From Kribbella sp. VKM Ac-2568 (lineage in GTDB: Bacteria; Actinomycetota; Actinomycetes; Propionibacteriales; Kribbellaceae), in assembly GCF_004345365.1 (NCBI RefSeq), contig NZ_SLVF01000001.1, positions 496,001-560,000 of the forward strand: a DNA stretch of 64,000 bases. The letters are read 5' to 3'. Both the position numbers and the translations under genes were made by a program. Below are positions 40,174-49,827 of the stretch, piece by piece. The notes under the pieces were generated by a model, which ran no database searches, was not told the origin of the DNA, and saw nothing but the letters and a program-made list of their open reading frames with translations. Positions within the stretch are counted from its first letter, which is position 1; each line of letters begins with the position of its first letter.

Positions 40174-41262
40174 CTACTTGGTGTCGAAGGTGTAGGTGGT
40201 GGTGGAGGTGAAGGTCTGGCCGGGGCGGAGGACTGTGGAGGGGAAGTTCGGCTGGTTGGGGGAGTCGGGGAAGTGCTGGGTCTCGAAGGCGAAGGCGTCG
40301 CCCTGGCGGTAGGACTTGTTGCCGATGCCCTGGAAGGTGCCGTCGAGGAAGTTGCCGCTGTAGAACTGGGCGCCCGGCTGAGTTGTGTGGACCGTGACCG
40401 TGCGGCCTCCCTCCGGTTCCCAGAAGCGGGCGGCGAAGCGCATGCCGTCGTGGTCGGGCTGGCCGAGGACGAAGTTGTGGTCGTACCCACGCCCGATCAC
40501 CAGTTGGGGGTGGTCGTCCCGGATCCGTTTGCCGATCGCGGTCGGCTTGTTGAAGTCGAACGGCGTCCCCGCGACCGGGGCGATCTCGCCGGTCGGGATC
40601 AGGCCCGCGTCGACCGGCGTGTACGACGGGGCGTTCAGTTGCAGGATGTGCCCGTCGATCGAGCCGCTGCCCTCGCCCGCGAGGTTGAAGTAGGCGTGGT
40701 TCGTCAGGTTGAGCACGGTCGCCTTGCCGGCCACGCTAGCCAGGTAGTCGATCCGCAGGTTGTCTTCCTTGTCGAGCGTGTACGTGACGGTGCTGGTCAG
40801 TTCGCCCGGGAAGCCCATCTCGCCGTCGGGGCTGACGTAGGTGAAGGCCACCCCGACCGCATCGGAGGACTTCACCACCTTCGCCTTCCAGACCTTCTTG
40901 TCGAAGCCGATCGTGCCGCCGTGCAGGGCATTCTCGCCGTTGTTGATCGGGATCTGGTAAGTCTGGCCGTCGAGGGTGAACCGGCCCTTCGCGATCCGGT
41001 TGCCGTAGCGGCCGACGGTGGCCCCGAAGTACGGGCTGAGGGCCGCGTAGTCGGGCAGGTTGTCGAAGCCGAGGCAGATGTTCTCGGTGTGGCCGCGCCG
41101 GTCGGGCGTCTCGACCCGCTGGATGGTGGCGCCCCAGGTCAGCATCGAGACGGTGACCCGGCCGTTGGTGAACGTGTAGATGTCCACTCGCTCGCCTTCG
41201 GGGGTGGTGCCGAACGGATCCTTGCGGATCTCGAGCCGGCCATGACCGCGCTGTGAACCCAT
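40174..41262 (-). CDS. Galactose mutarotase (aldose 1-epimerase)
   Basis: 362 residues starting at ATG 41262. It interconverts alpha and beta anomers of aldoses. Signature elements are GATVGRYGNRIAKGRF, NNGENALHGG, the catalytic His in NLTNHAYFNLAG, and the catalytic Glu in FAFETQHFPDSPNQP. Unlike many actinobacterial relatives it has no signal peptide, so it appears cytoplasmic. A downstream partner in sugar catabolism is not evident; it is isolated between a kinase gene and a cysteine hydrolase gene. Confidence 0.93.
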   Translation of the reverse strand: MGSQRGHGRLEIRKDPFGTTPEGERVDIYTFTNGRVTVSMLTWGATIQRVETPDRRGHTENICLGFDNLPDYAALSPYFGATVGRYGNRIAKGRFTLDGQTYQIPINNGENALHGGTIGFDKKVWKAKVVKSSDAVGVAFTYVSPDGEMGFPGELTSTVTYTLDKEDNLRIDYLASVAGKATVLNLTNHAYFNLAGEGSGSIDGHILQLNAPSYTPVDAGLIPTGEIAPVAGTPFDFNKPTAIGKRIRDDHPQLVIGRGYDHNFVLGQPDHDGMRFAARFWEPEGGRTVTVHTTQPGAQFYSGNFLDGTFQGIGNKSYRQGDAFAFETQHFPDSPNQPNFPSTVLRPGQTFTSTTTYTFDTK

Positions 41263-41418
41263 GGCCGCGACCCTATCCGGAATCGTTGGTAACGGTGCGA
41301 ATTCGTCCGATGACTCAACCCTCTGGGCGACGGCTCACGCAGTGCTGACCAGATCCGTCCGGTCCCAGGCGCGATGCGGCCTTCTCCCAGACCGGGCCGA
41401 CGCCTCACGATGAGACGC

Positions 41419-42018
41419 ATGACCCAGACAGCACTGATCGTGATCGACGTCCAGGAATCCTTCCGCGCCCGCCCGAACTGGAGTGCGGTGAACCACCCCG
41501 ACATTGCCGACCGGGTGAACCTCCTCGTCGACGCCGCCAGAGCCAAGGGCGATCTGGTCGTCTGGGTGCTGCACACCGAACCCGGTACCGGTGGTGTCTT
41601 CGACCCCGCCAAGGGCCACGTCCGGCTGATCGACGGGCTTGAGCCGATCGCCGGTGAACCGGTGATCACGAAGACCTCCCACAACGCCTTCACCACGACG
41701 AATCTGCAGCAGTTGCTCACCCAGCACGGCATTCGGGAGGTCGTGATCAGCGGCATCCGGACCGAGCAGTGCTGCGAGACGACCACCCGGGTGGCCTCGG
41801 ACCTGGGCTACGAGGTCGTGTTCGTCACCGAGGCCACCGCGACCACGCCGCTGCCGCACTGGACGATGCCCGCCGATGCCTCGCTCGAGGAGGTCCTGGC
41901 CGATCCGCGGACGCTGAGTCCCGAGGTGATCGTGGAGCGCACCGAGTACGCGCTGGCCGGCCGGTTCGCCACCATCCGGACACTGGACGAGGTGGCCGCG
42001 CTGCCCGTGCCATCCTGA
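41419..42018 (+). CDS. Cysteine hydrolase (isochorismatase-like family)
   Basis: 199 residues. I use ATG 41419 (TQTALIVIDVQESF), the normal family N-terminus; ATG 41410 is only three codons earlier. The triad is Asp in VIDVQESF, Lys in VITKTSHNAF, and Cys in GIRTEQCCETTTR. Members hydrolyse amide or vinyl-ether bonds of small molecules (for example nicotinamide or ureidoacrylate); the substrate cannot be told. It is 7 nt upstream of the GlxA-like regulator, so the two form an operon and the regulator may respond to the substrate or product. Confidence 0.9.
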   Translation: MTQTALIVIDVQESFRARPNWSAVNHPDIADRVNLLVDAARAKGDLVVWVLHTEPGTGGVFDPAKGHVRLIDGLEPIAGEPVITKTSHNAFTTTNLQQLLTQHGIREVVISGIRTEQCCETTTRVASDLGYEVVFVTEATATTPLPHWTMPADASLEEVLADPRTLSPEVIVERTEYALAGRFATIRTLDEVAALPVPS

Positions 42019-42025
42019 TCGGATC

Positions 42026-42961
42026 ATGTCTGACCGGATCATGCCCACCAAGGTCGTGTTCTTCCTGGTGCCCAAACTGCACCTACTGGACCTGGCCGGT
42101 CCGGCCCAGGCCTTCTCCACCGCGAACGACCTCGGCTACGGGTACGACCTGTACTACGTGGCCGAGGCCGAGGAGATCACCACCGCGCAGGGTGTTCCGA
42201 TCCGGGCGAGTCTGGAGTGGCCGGCGCTCGGCCCGGCCGACCTGGTCGTCGTACCGGGATGGCGGTCGCCGCGGTTGTCGCCGAACACCCCGATCGCCGC
42301 GATGACGAAGCAGCGTCTGCGTGCTCATCACGCGGCGGGTGGTTCGGTCGCGAGCGTGTGCTCCGGGGCCGACGCGCTCGGGGCGTCCGGTCTGCTGGAC
42401 GGCCGGAAGTACACCACTCACCACGACCTGACCGACGAGCTCGCCGCGCGGTACCCGAAGGGCGACATCGTCCGCGACGTCCTGTACGTCGTGGACGATC
42501 GGGTGATCACCTCCGCCGGGATCGCCAGCGGGATCGACCTCGCGCTGCACCTGATCGCGGTCGCCCGGGGTGCCGAGGCCGCCGCCCGGGTGGCGCGCGA
42601 GATGGTCGTCTACGCGCGGCGCAACGGCGACGAGCTGCAGGACAGCGCGATGCTGCGCCACCGCGGGCACCTGAGCGATCTCGCACACCGGGTCCAGGAC
42701 GTGATCGACAGCCGGTACGCCGAGCAGTTGAGGTTGTCCGACCTGGCCAGGGGAGCCGGGGTGAGCGAGCGCACCCTGACCCGGATCTTCACCACCGCGA
42801 CGGGTCTCACCCCGCTGCGCTACCAGCAACTCCTCCGGCTGGAACGCGCCGAACACCTGATCGGCCACGGAGCCACCGTCGAAGCAGCAGCCCGCGCCGT
42901 CGGCTTCGAAGACGCCCGCATGCTCCGCCGCCTCCGCTCCCGCCCAGCCGCCGCCAGCTGA
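42026..42961 (+). CDS. GlxA-type AraC regulator with DJ-1/PfpI domain
   Basis: 311 residues. The N-terminal DJ-1/PfpI-like domain (about 1-190) has VVFFLVPKLHLLDLAGPAQA and the nucleophile-elbow-like SVASVCSGADALGASG. The C-terminal AraC helix-turn-helix (about 215-305) has LRLSDLARGAGVSERTLTRIF and PLRYQQLLRLERAEHLI. Proteins of this kind sense a small amide or amino-acid-type ligand and switch catabolic genes. Shares an operon with the upstream cysteine hydrolase. The final residues end RPAAAS, so the second half-helix is normal. Confidence 0.92.
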   Translation: MSDRIMPTKVVFFLVPKLHLLDLAGPAQAFSTANDLGYGYDLYYVAEAEEITTAQGVPIRASLEWPALGPADLVVVPGWRSPRLSPNTPIAAMTKQRLRAHHAAGGSVASVCSGADALGASGLLDGRKYTTHHDLTDELAARYPKGDIVRDVLYVVDDRVITSAGIASGIDLALHLIAVARGAEAAARVAREMVVYARRNGDELQDSAMLRHRGHLSDLAHRVQDVIDSRYAEQLRLSDLARGAGVSERTLTRIFTTATGLTPLRYQQLLRLERAEHLIGHGATVEAAARAVGFEDARMLRRLRSRPAAAS

Positions 42962-43134
42962 CCCGTACTCCGGTACGCCGTACCCGCGCCCGGCCGGTCC
43001 GATACCGAGAAGGGGTAGACCTAGCACCCCCATGCGACGGGGCTTTGCACTCCTGAGATCCATCGCCGTTCACGCCAGGCTCATACACGAGCGGGCATGG
43101 TGCCCGGGCGGGGCCGGCGAGAGGTAGAACCAGG

Positions 43135-45279
43135 ATGAGCAGGGGATCGGTGACGGTGCGCGTCGCGCGCTGGAGTGCTACCCACCCATGGCGGGCGATC
43201 GGCCTCTGGCTGTTGCTCGTCGTCGTCGCGGTCGGGATGTCGGCCGTGATTCCGAAACAGCAGACCAAGGCGGACGACACCTGGATCGGGCAGTCCGGCG
43301 TCGCGTCGGAACTGGTCCGGCAGGCGAACCTCGAGGACAAGCCGAGCGAGACCGTCCTCCTCACCGACAAGGACGGCCCGCTGGACAAGGCCGCGGCCAC
43401 CACGGCGCTGAACCAGCTTCGCCAGAAGATCACCGCGATCGACGCCGTGGACGGAGTCGGGCAGCCGGTCTGGGCCGAGAACGGCAAGGCCGCGTTGCTG
43501 CCGATCCAGCTGAAGGGGTCCGTGGACGATGCCGCCGACAACGTCGACAAGCTGGTCTCCGCGACTGCCGAAGTGCAGAAGGCCAACTCGTCGCTGCAGA
43601 TCGAGCAGACCGGTAGCGCGTCGCTGGACGCCGGCATCTGGAAGCAGGTCGGGTCCGACCTGGCCCGGGCCGAGAAGCTCAGCCTGCCGATCACTTTCGC
43701 ATTGATGTTGCTTGCCTTCGGCGCCTTGATCGCAGCTGGAATCCCTGTCCTGCTGGCGTTCTCGGCGGTCGGCGCGGCGCTCGGCTTCTACGCGCCGCTG
43801 TCCTACCTGTTTCCCGATGGCGGCTCGGTCGCGAACGTCGTACTCCTGATCGGTATGGCGGTCGGCGTCGACTACTCGCTCTTCTACCTGAAGCGTGAGC
43901 GCGAGGAACGCAGGCGTGGTCACGGCACGGTGGACGCCGTCGAGATCGCGGCGGCGACTTCGGGGCACTCGGTGGTTGTCTCCGGCCTCGCGGTGATCGT
44001 CTCGATGGCAGGCCTGTACGTCGCCCAGGACCCGGTGTTCTCCTCGATGGCGACGGCAACGATCGTCGTCGTGGCAGTCGCGGTGCTCGGCTCGCTGACC
44101 GTGCTGCCGGCGCTGCTGGCGAAGCTGGGTCACCGGGTGGACCGTCCGCGCGTCCCGCTGCTCTGGCGGCTGAACCGGCGGATCGGTCCGGGTGGCATCA
44201 GCCGCAGGATCCTTGCCCCGGTACTGCGCTTCCCCAAGGTCGCGCTGTTGCTCTCGGCCATCGCGGTGGTTGCGCTCGCAGTACCGGCGCTCGGGATGAA
44301 GACGGAGCCGGGTGGTCTGAGCACGCTGCCGCAGACCATCCCCGAGGTCAAGACGATGACGGCGCTGCAGCAGAACTTCCCGTCCGAGGGAATGGCGTAT
44401 GACGTGGTTGCCAAGGGCAAGGATGCGGCTGCCGGGCTGGCGAAGGTGCAGCAGTCCGCGGTGGACAGTGGCGAGTTCGTGGTGACGCCCGGCCAGGAGA
44501 TCCGCAAGAGCGGCGAGACCGCGGTACTGACGCTGGTCTCGGTGCGGCCCGACACCAGCGAGGATGCGCGGGTGGCGCTGGAGCGGTTGCGGAACGATCT
44601 GGTTCCGGCGGCATTGAACGGTACGACGTGGGCGGTCGGCGGCGAGACGGCCTCGTCGGTCGACTACGGGGAGCACCAGCGCAACCAACTGCCGTACGTG
44701 ATCGCGTTCGTGCTGACCCTGACGCTGGTGATGATGGTGTTCACCTTCCGCAGCGTGGCGATCGCGCTGGTGACGACCCTGCTGAACCTGGCTTCGGTGG
44801 CTGCCTGCTTCGGCGTCCTGTCGCTGGTCTTCCAGCACACCTGGGCCGAAGGGTTGCTGGACTTCACCTCACCCGGGTTCGTGGTGTCGTGGATCCCGGT
44901 CTTCCTGTTCGTGATCCTGGTCGGGTTGTCGATGGACTACCACGTGTTCGTGCTGGGCCGGATCCGCGAGGGCGTGCAGGAGGGGTTGTCCCCGCAGGAG
45001 GCGGTCCGCAAGGGCATCACCGAGTCGGCCGGGGTGGTGACGAGCGCGGCGGCCGTGATGGTGTCGGTCTTCGCCGTCTTCGCCACGCTGGGGATGATCG
45101 AGATGAAGCAGATGGGCGTCGGCCTGGCGGTCGCCGTACTGATCGACGCGACGCTCGTCCGGATCGTGATGCTGCCGTCGATCATGGTCCTGCTGGGTCG
45201 CAAGGCCTGGTGGCCGAACAAGCTCTCCAAGGAGCCGGCCGCACCTGAGCTCCGGGAGCCGGAGTTGGTCTCGGTCTAG
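43135..45279 (+). CDS. MMPL/RND-family membrane transporter
   Basis: 714 residues with twelve helices in two repeats, each starting with one helix and a large external domain. DY pairs in the channel helices are present: GVDYSLFYLKREREERRRG and LSMDYHVFVLGRIREG, as in MmpL/HpnN proton-driven lipid transporters. The N-terminus SVTVRVARWSATHPWRAIGLW is typical. GAGAGG is about 9 nt before ATG 43135. It is monocistronic and followed by a strong hairpin. Likely exports a lipid or antibiotic; no lipid-synthesis genes lie nearby to suggest which. Confidence 0.93.
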   Translation: MSRGSVTVRVARWSATHPWRAIGLWLLLVVVAVGMSAVIPKQQTKADDTWIGQSGVASELVRQANLEDKPSETVLLTDKDGPLDKAAATTALNQLRQKITAIDAVDGVGQPVWAENGKAALLPIQLKGSVDDAADNVDKLVSATAEVQKANSSLQIEQTGSASLDAGIWKQVGSDLARAEKLSLPITFALMLLAFGALIAAGIPVLLAFSAVGAALGFYAPLSYLFPDGGSVANVVLLIGMAVGVDYSLFYLKREREERRRGHGTVDAVEIAAATSGHSVVVSGLAVIVSMAGLYVAQDPVFSSMATATIVVVAVAVLGSLTVLPALLAKLGHRVDRPRVPLLWRLNRRIGPGGISRRILAPVLRFPKVALLLSAIAVVALAVPALGMKTEPGGLSTLPQTIPEVKTMTALQQNFPSEGMAYDVVAKGKDAAAGLAKVQQSAVDSGEFVVTPGQEIRKSGETAVLTLVSVRPDTSEDARVALERLRNDLVPAALNGTTWAVGGETASSVDYGEHQRNQLPYVIAFVLTLTLVMMVFTFRSVAIALVTTLLNLASVAACFGVLSLVFQHTWAEGLLDFTSPGFVVSWIPVFLFVILVGLSMDYHVFVLGRIREGVQEGLSPQEAVRKGITESAGVVTSAAAVMVSVFAVFATLGMIEMKQMGVGLAVAVLIDATLVRIVMLPSIMVLLGRKAWWPNKLSKEPAAPELREPELVSV

Positions 45280-45296
45280 GACTGCTCGAACGCCGC

Positions 45297-45332
45297 GGGG
45301 CGGCGGGTCGCAACTTGGCGACCCACCGCCCC
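45297..45332. terminator. Bidirectional terminator between MMPL and GH3 genes
   Basis: GGGGCGG-C-GGGTCGC pairs with GCGACCC-A-CCGCCCC around a 6-nt loop (AACTTG): 14 base pairs with one internal mismatch. It lies between the stop codons of two convergent genes. TTG and GTT follow, but there is no long T-run. Confidence 0.8.
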
Positions 45333-45341
45333 GCCTTGCTG

Positions 45342-48300
45342 TTACCTCAGTTTGTACGCCGCGGTCAGCTTGGTGATCGCGCCGTTCAGGTCACCGCTGA
45401 GCGCCAGGTGCTCGGCGTCGGAGGTGAGCTTCGAGGTGGCCTCGTCCAGGTTCTGGCCGATCTGGTCCTGGGCGATCCAGCGGGCCGCTGAGACCACCGC
45501 GTCGTCATCGGCGAACGAGTCCACCCTGGCCCGCTGCAGGTACTTGCCGGCCTGACCGAGAGCTGCCAGCGCGGTGGTTGCCTGCGGCCTCGACCAGTCC
45601 TTCACGTGCAGAGCGAGGTCGATGGAGATGACCGCGGCCAGCACGTCCGGGGACAGGAAGCCCTTGCGCAGCAGTTCCTTCTTGGCGTCGGTCAGCTCCT
45701 GCCGAGCCGCCGCCTGAGTGGTCAGACCCCAGCCATACGGGTACTGCGGGTCGTAGGACGCGTCGCCGACGTTGATCGGCTGCTGCGCCTCGGACTTCGC
45801 CCAGGTAACGGGCAACCGACCGCTGAACGGGCGCTTGCCGAACAGCACATCCGCGATGCCGGCGCCTTCGGTGCCGGGCAGCCAGGAAGCCACCAGGGCA
45901 TCGATCTCGCCGAGCTGGTCGGCGATCACCTGCGGACGTCCGGCGACCACCAGGACAACGCACTTCATCGCTGCGCAGACCTTCGTCACGGCTGCCTTGT
46001 CGGCGTCGCTCAGCGCCAGGTCGTGACCGTTGCCGACGTCACCGATGCCTTCGGCGTAAGGCCGCTCGCCGACGACTACGACACCGACGTCGTGTCCCTC
46101 CAGCGGCGCCGAGGCGTCCTGGCTGAACGTTGCCGTCGGCACCACCTGCTTGATCCCGTCGAGGATGGTGGTGCCGGTCGTGGTGTTGCCGGAGGCGCCT
46201 TGCCAGGTGATGCTCCAGCCGCCCATCTGGTTGCCCAGGTCGTTCGCGTTGCTGCCGGCCACGTAGACCTTCGCGGTCGATGCCAGCGGCAACACGTTGT
46301 CCTGGTTCTTCAGCAGCACCTGCGACTTGGCCGCCGCCTCCCGGGCGACCGCCCGGTGCGCCGCCGAACCGATCGAGCTCAGCTTGCTCGTGTCGGCGTA
46401 CGGGTGCTCGAACAGGCCGAGCTTGAACTTCTGGGTCAGGATCCGGCCGACCGCGTCGTCCACCCGGGTCTGCGTCACCCGGCCGGCGGTGACCTCGTCG
46501 GTCAGCCCCTGGGTGAAGGCCTGGTAGTTGGTCGGCACCATGATCATGTCGAGCCCGGCGTTGATCGACGTCCGGATGTCGCTCGGGTAGTCGCCCGGCA
46601 GCTGGTCGATCGCCTGCCAGTCGCTGATCACGAACCCGTCGAAGCCCATCCGCTGCTTCAGCACGCCGTTGATCAGCTCGGCATCTCCGTGCATCTTCAC
46701 CGGACCCTTGTCGTCACCGATGATGTCGACGCTCGAGTACGACGGCATCACCGTGCCGACGCCCAGGTCGACCGAGGTCTTGAACGGGTCGAGGTGGATC
46801 GCCTCGAGCTGCTGCGGGGTCACCTCGGTCACGCCCTGGTCGATCTTGTAGGCGCCCGTCGTCGACGACCCGTACGTCGTACCGCCGTCGCCGACGAAGT
46901 GCTTCGCGGTCGCCAGCACGTGGTTGTTCTGGTCCAGTTGGCTGCCGTCGGCCTTCCCCTGCATGCCGGTGATCACGGTGGCCATCGCCTTCACCAGCGC
47001 CGGGTCCTCGCTGAAGCCTTCGTACGCCCGGCCCCAGCGGTCGTCGCGCACCACGCAGACGCAGGGCGCGAAGTCCCACGGGATGCCGGTGGCGCGGACC
47101 TCGGTCGCGGTCAGCTCGCCCGCCCGGCGGGACAACTCCGGGTCGCGGGTCGCGCCCATGCCGATGTTGTGCGGCAGGAGCGTCGCGCCGATCACGTTGT
47201 TGTGCCCGTGCACCGCGTCGACGCCATAGATCAGCGGCACCTGCAGCCGGGTCGCCTGGGCGTTCAGCTGGAAGCCGTCGATCATCGCCGCCCAGGAGAC
47301 CGGCGTGTTCGGCGTCGGCACCGAGCCACCGCCGGAAAGCAACGACCCGAGCGCGTACGTCGCGATGTCGGCCTTCGAGCGCAGCGCGTTTCGCTCTGCC
47401 TGGGTCATCTGGCCGACCTTCTCCGCCAGCGTCATCCGGCCGAGCAGATCCTTGACCCTGGTCTTCACCGGGAGTCTGCTGTTCAGGTACGGCAGGTCGT
47501 GCGCGTTGATGACCACCTGCGGTATGGCTGCCGGTGGCTTCGCGCCGATAACAGTGAGCTCCAGCGGGATCGTCTCGGCGACCTCCGCGGACTTGTCGAT
47601 CTTGGTGACCACCTTGACGAGCTGGGACGTGCCGGACGCAGAACCGGCCGGAAAGGTGAAGGCTCCGGAGACCGGGAGGTAGTCCGTGGCCCCGGCTGTA
47701 CCCGTTCCCGTGCGGTACTCGACCGTGACGGGCTCCTCGAGCGGAGTACTGCCGGTGGTGGCGACGGTGAGCTTGACCTGCGCGGTGCCGCCCTCCTTGA
47801 CCGGGTAGACGCCGGCGTCGGTGACCACGCTCGCCTTGAGCGCAGGGTCGGCCTTGCCGAACACCTCGACCTGGTCGATCGCGAACTCACCAGGAGTCCC
47901 GACCGGCATGGTGAACGCGTAGCCCCACATCTGGGTCAGGTTCAGCACCTGGTCGATGCCGCCGACCGGCTGGTAGTCACCGCGGTAGACGAGCTCGCTG
48001 AACGGGATCTCGACCTGGTGCCAGCCCTGCCAGTCGTCGGTGAAACTGGTGTTCCAGAGCTCGGACGCCTCGGCGTTCGCGCCGCCGTCCTTGATCTCGA
48101 AGAAGATCCGCTTGCCCGAACCCGGCGGTAGCGGCGCGGTGTTCTGGCCGTACCACCAGAACCGGATGCCCTTGTACGCCGACCAGTCGCCGGGGTTCTG
48201 GTCGAACGTCACGTCGTGGCTGAACCCGCCGTACCCGCTGATGTTGTAGGTGCCGTGCAGCACCTTCCCGCCGACGGGTGCGTCGGCCCGCGCCTGCAGT

Positions 48301-48542
48301 TCCATCGTCGGCGGGTCGTCCGCGTCACTGCCCCAGCCGAAGATGCCGGCGTTCGGCGGCGAGGCGAACGGCTCCGCCCCCTCGAGCGCCGCCAGCACGG
48401 TCGGCACCGGGTCGTCCGCCGCCGCCTGCGAGGCGACCCCGAGAGGCAGCAACCCGGTCAGCAGCGCGGCGGTGGTGAGCAACGCAGTACGACGGTCTGG
48501 TCTGCGACGGTTCGGTCGGGGGATGGCAGGCCACCTGGGCAT
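45342..48542 (-). CDS. Secreted multidomain GH3 beta-glycosidase
   Basis: 1066 residues from ATG 48542 with GAGGAG 6 nt upstream. A Sec-type signal follows a basic stretch (TALLTTAALLTGLLPLGV). Order: a carbohydrate-binding-like beta-sandwich (about 45-215, WQGWHQVEIPFSEL), a Calx-beta-like strand domain (about 235-345), GH3 N-terminal barrel, GH3 C-terminal sandwich, and a helical tail repeat of about 120 residues at the end. Active-site elements are AEKVGQMTQAER, TAKHFVGDGG and the nucleophile loop GFDGFVISDWQAID. It removes terminal beta-linked sugars from extracellular polysaccharide. Stands alone. Confidence 0.93.
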   Translation of the reverse strand: MPRWPAIPRPNRRRPDRRTALLTTAALLTGLLPLGVASQAAADDPVPTVLAALEGAEPFASPPNAGIFGWGSDADDPPTMELQARADAPVGGKVLHGTYNISGYGGFSHDVTFDQNPGDWSAYKGIRFWWYGQNTAPLPPGSGKRIFFEIKDGGANAEASELWNTSFTDDWQGWHQVEIPFSELVYRGDYQPVGGIDQVLNLTQMWGYAFTMPVGTPGEFAIDQVEVFGKADPALKASVVTDAGVYPVKEGGTAQVKLTVATTGSTPLEEPVTVEYRTGTGTAGATDYLPVSGAFTFPAGSASGTSQLVKVVTKIDKSAEVAETIPLELTVIGAKPPAAIPQVVINAHDLPYLNSRLPVKTRVKDLLGRMTLAEKVGQMTQAERNALRSKADIATYALGSLLSGGGSVPTPNTPVSWAAMIDGFQLNAQATRLQVPLIYGVDAVHGHNNVIGATLLPHNIGMGATRDPELSRRAGELTATEVRATGIPWDFAPCVCVVRDDRWGRAYEGFSEDPALVKAMATVITGMQGKADGSQLDQNNHVLATAKHFVGDGGTTYGSSTTGAYKIDQGVTEVTPQQLEAIHLDPFKTSVDLGVGTVMPSYSSVDIIGDDKGPVKMHGDAELINGVLKQRMGFDGFVISDWQAIDQLPGDYPSDIRTSINAGLDMIMVPTNYQAFTQGLTDEVTAGRVTQTRVDDAVGRILTQKFKLGLFEHPYADTSKLSSIGSAAHRAVAREAAAKSQVLLKNQDNVLPLASTAKVYVAGSNANDLGNQMGGWSITWQGASGNTTTGTTILDGIKQVVPTATFSQDASAPLEGHDVGVVVVGERPYAEGIGDVGNGHDLALSDADKAAVTKVCAAMKCVVLVVAGRPQVIADQLGEIDALVASWLPGTEGAGIADVLFGKRPFSGRLPVTWAKSEAQQPINVGDASYDPQYPYGWGLTTQAAARQELTDAKKELLRKGFLSPDVLAAVISIDLALHVKDWSRPQATTALAALGQAGKYLQRARVDSFADDDAVVSAARWIAQDQIGQNLDEATSKLTSDAEHLALSGDLNGAITKLTAAYKLR

Positions 48543-48673
48543 GGGCGACTCCTCGAGGGGATGCTGCGCGAGCCTCACGCACGCGTCGGCCCCGACTCTC
48601 AGCCCTCCCTGCCCGCAAATCAATACCCCGCCGGTTCCGGAACTAGAGCGCTCTCACTCCGCAGGCTTGGAGG

Positions 48674-49384
48674 CTACGGGCAGGTTCGGGTGATCGTCCG
48701 GGCCGCGTCGCGGTCGGCTGTGGTGATGGGGAGCGCGTACTTGTGCGCCACCTGGAGGTAGCGGAGGACGTAGGTGCACCGGTAGGCGCGGTTGAGGGGC
48801 AGCCATTCGCCGGGGCCTTCGTCGCTCTTGGAGGCGTTCGCTGATCCGTTGACCGCGAGCAAGTTGGCGGCCTGGTCGTTGGCGAAGTCGGTACGGCGTT
48901 GCTGCGTCCACAGCGAGGCACCCATGTCCCACGCACGGGCCAGCGGGTACATGTGGTCGATCTGGACCTCGGTCGCCTTGGCCTTCCGGAACTCGATCCG
49001 CTTCCCGGTGTAGGGGTCGGCAGCAAGCGTGCCGGCGATGACCACGCACTTGGAGCGCTCGCGGTACTGCACCCCGGTCAACTGCGCGGCGAGCACATCG
49101 TTGCGCGTATCGCAGCCGTTGTGCCCACCACGCCCGCCGTGATCATCAGTCCACGTCTGCCCGAACTTCTCCCGCTTGTACCCCGCCACCTCAGGCCTGG
49201 TCCCAACGACACGAACCTGGCGAAGCTCGGCGACGATCAACTTGCCCGTGCCGGCAGCCGGCCCGCCGACCGTCGGGCTGGCCCGAGGCCGCGGAGTCGC
49301 CCCCGCGGGATCAGCCCCAGCCGCATACCCACATCCAGAAACCAGAACACCAACCACAACCAGAACAACCACACGGCGGATCAC
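48674..49384 (-). CDS. HNH-type (DUF1524) nuclease-like lipoprotein
   Basis: 236 residues from GTG 49384, chosen because it gives a short signal peptide with lipobox VLVSGC. No ribosome site is clear. The mature part includes GHNGCDTRNDVLAAQL and the DUF1524 HNH core VQIDHMYPLARAWDMGAS, followed by FANDQAANLLAVNGSANASK and GEWLPLNRAYRC. This family of secreted nuclease-like proteins is widespread in actinobacteria and probably degrades external DNA. The catalytic D-H and N pairs are intact. Divergent from nothing obvious; it follows the GH3 gene in the same orientation, with 131 nt between. Confidence 0.87.
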   Translation of the reverse strand: MIRRVVVLVVVGVLVSGCGYAAGADPAGATPRPRASPTVGGPAAGTGKLIVAELRQVRVVGTRPEVAGYKREKFGQTWTDDHGGRGGHNGCDTRNDVLAAQLTGVQYRERSKCVVIAGTLAADPYTGKRIEFRKAKATEVQIDHMYPLARAWDMGASLWTQQRRTDFANDQAANLLAVNGSANASKSDEGPGEWLPLNRAYRCTYVLRYLQVAHKYALPITTADRDAARTITRTCP

Positions 49385-49503
49385 GAAAGCGAAACGTACC
49401 CGTAGGCCGCCATCGCAACCGCACCGGTGTTCGACCTGTCCGGCGAACGCGGATGCCCCCGCGGCGTGATAGGCATCTGGCCGGGACAAGCCTCGGAGGA
49501 TGG

Positions 49504-49816
49504 ATGAGTATCGCGGGCCACTGGAGCGCGATCAGGGATGCCTTGAGTGCTGTTCCCGGAGTCCACCGCCATCCCGTTTGCCGTCGACTACTCGGGATGC
49601 CTGCTGGCCGTCCGGGTGGACGGAACCGACGGTGTGCTCGACTGCTCCGACGACAGCCCTCCGTGGGTGTACTACGACAGCATCGACGACCTGCTCGCCC
49701 AGACCGTTCAGGGCCTGCGTGGTGAGCACGAGGAATACCGCTGCGAGCTGACCCCGGAGTACCTCCTGTGGATCAACCGGGACATCGAAGAGGAAGACCT
49801 CGGCTATCGGGTCTGA
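49504..49816 (+). pseudogene. SUKH (SMI1/KNR4)-like gene with internal deletion
   Basis: ATG 49504 has a strong ribosome site (GGAGG, 4 nt away) and opens SIAGHWSAIRDALSAV, like the start of SMI1/KNR4 immunity-type proteins. The frame then breaks near 49550. A second frame carries the family's closing part, TAIPFAVDYSGCLLAVRVDG and SIDDLLAQTVQGL, ending at 49816. A complete protein of this family is about 150-200 residues; here only about 100 codons are covered, so a central segment seems deleted with a frame change. A shorter protein from GTG 49547 (89 residues) could still be made. Family assignment is tentative. Confidence 0.45.
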
Positions 49817-49827
49817 TCCCGCCTGGG

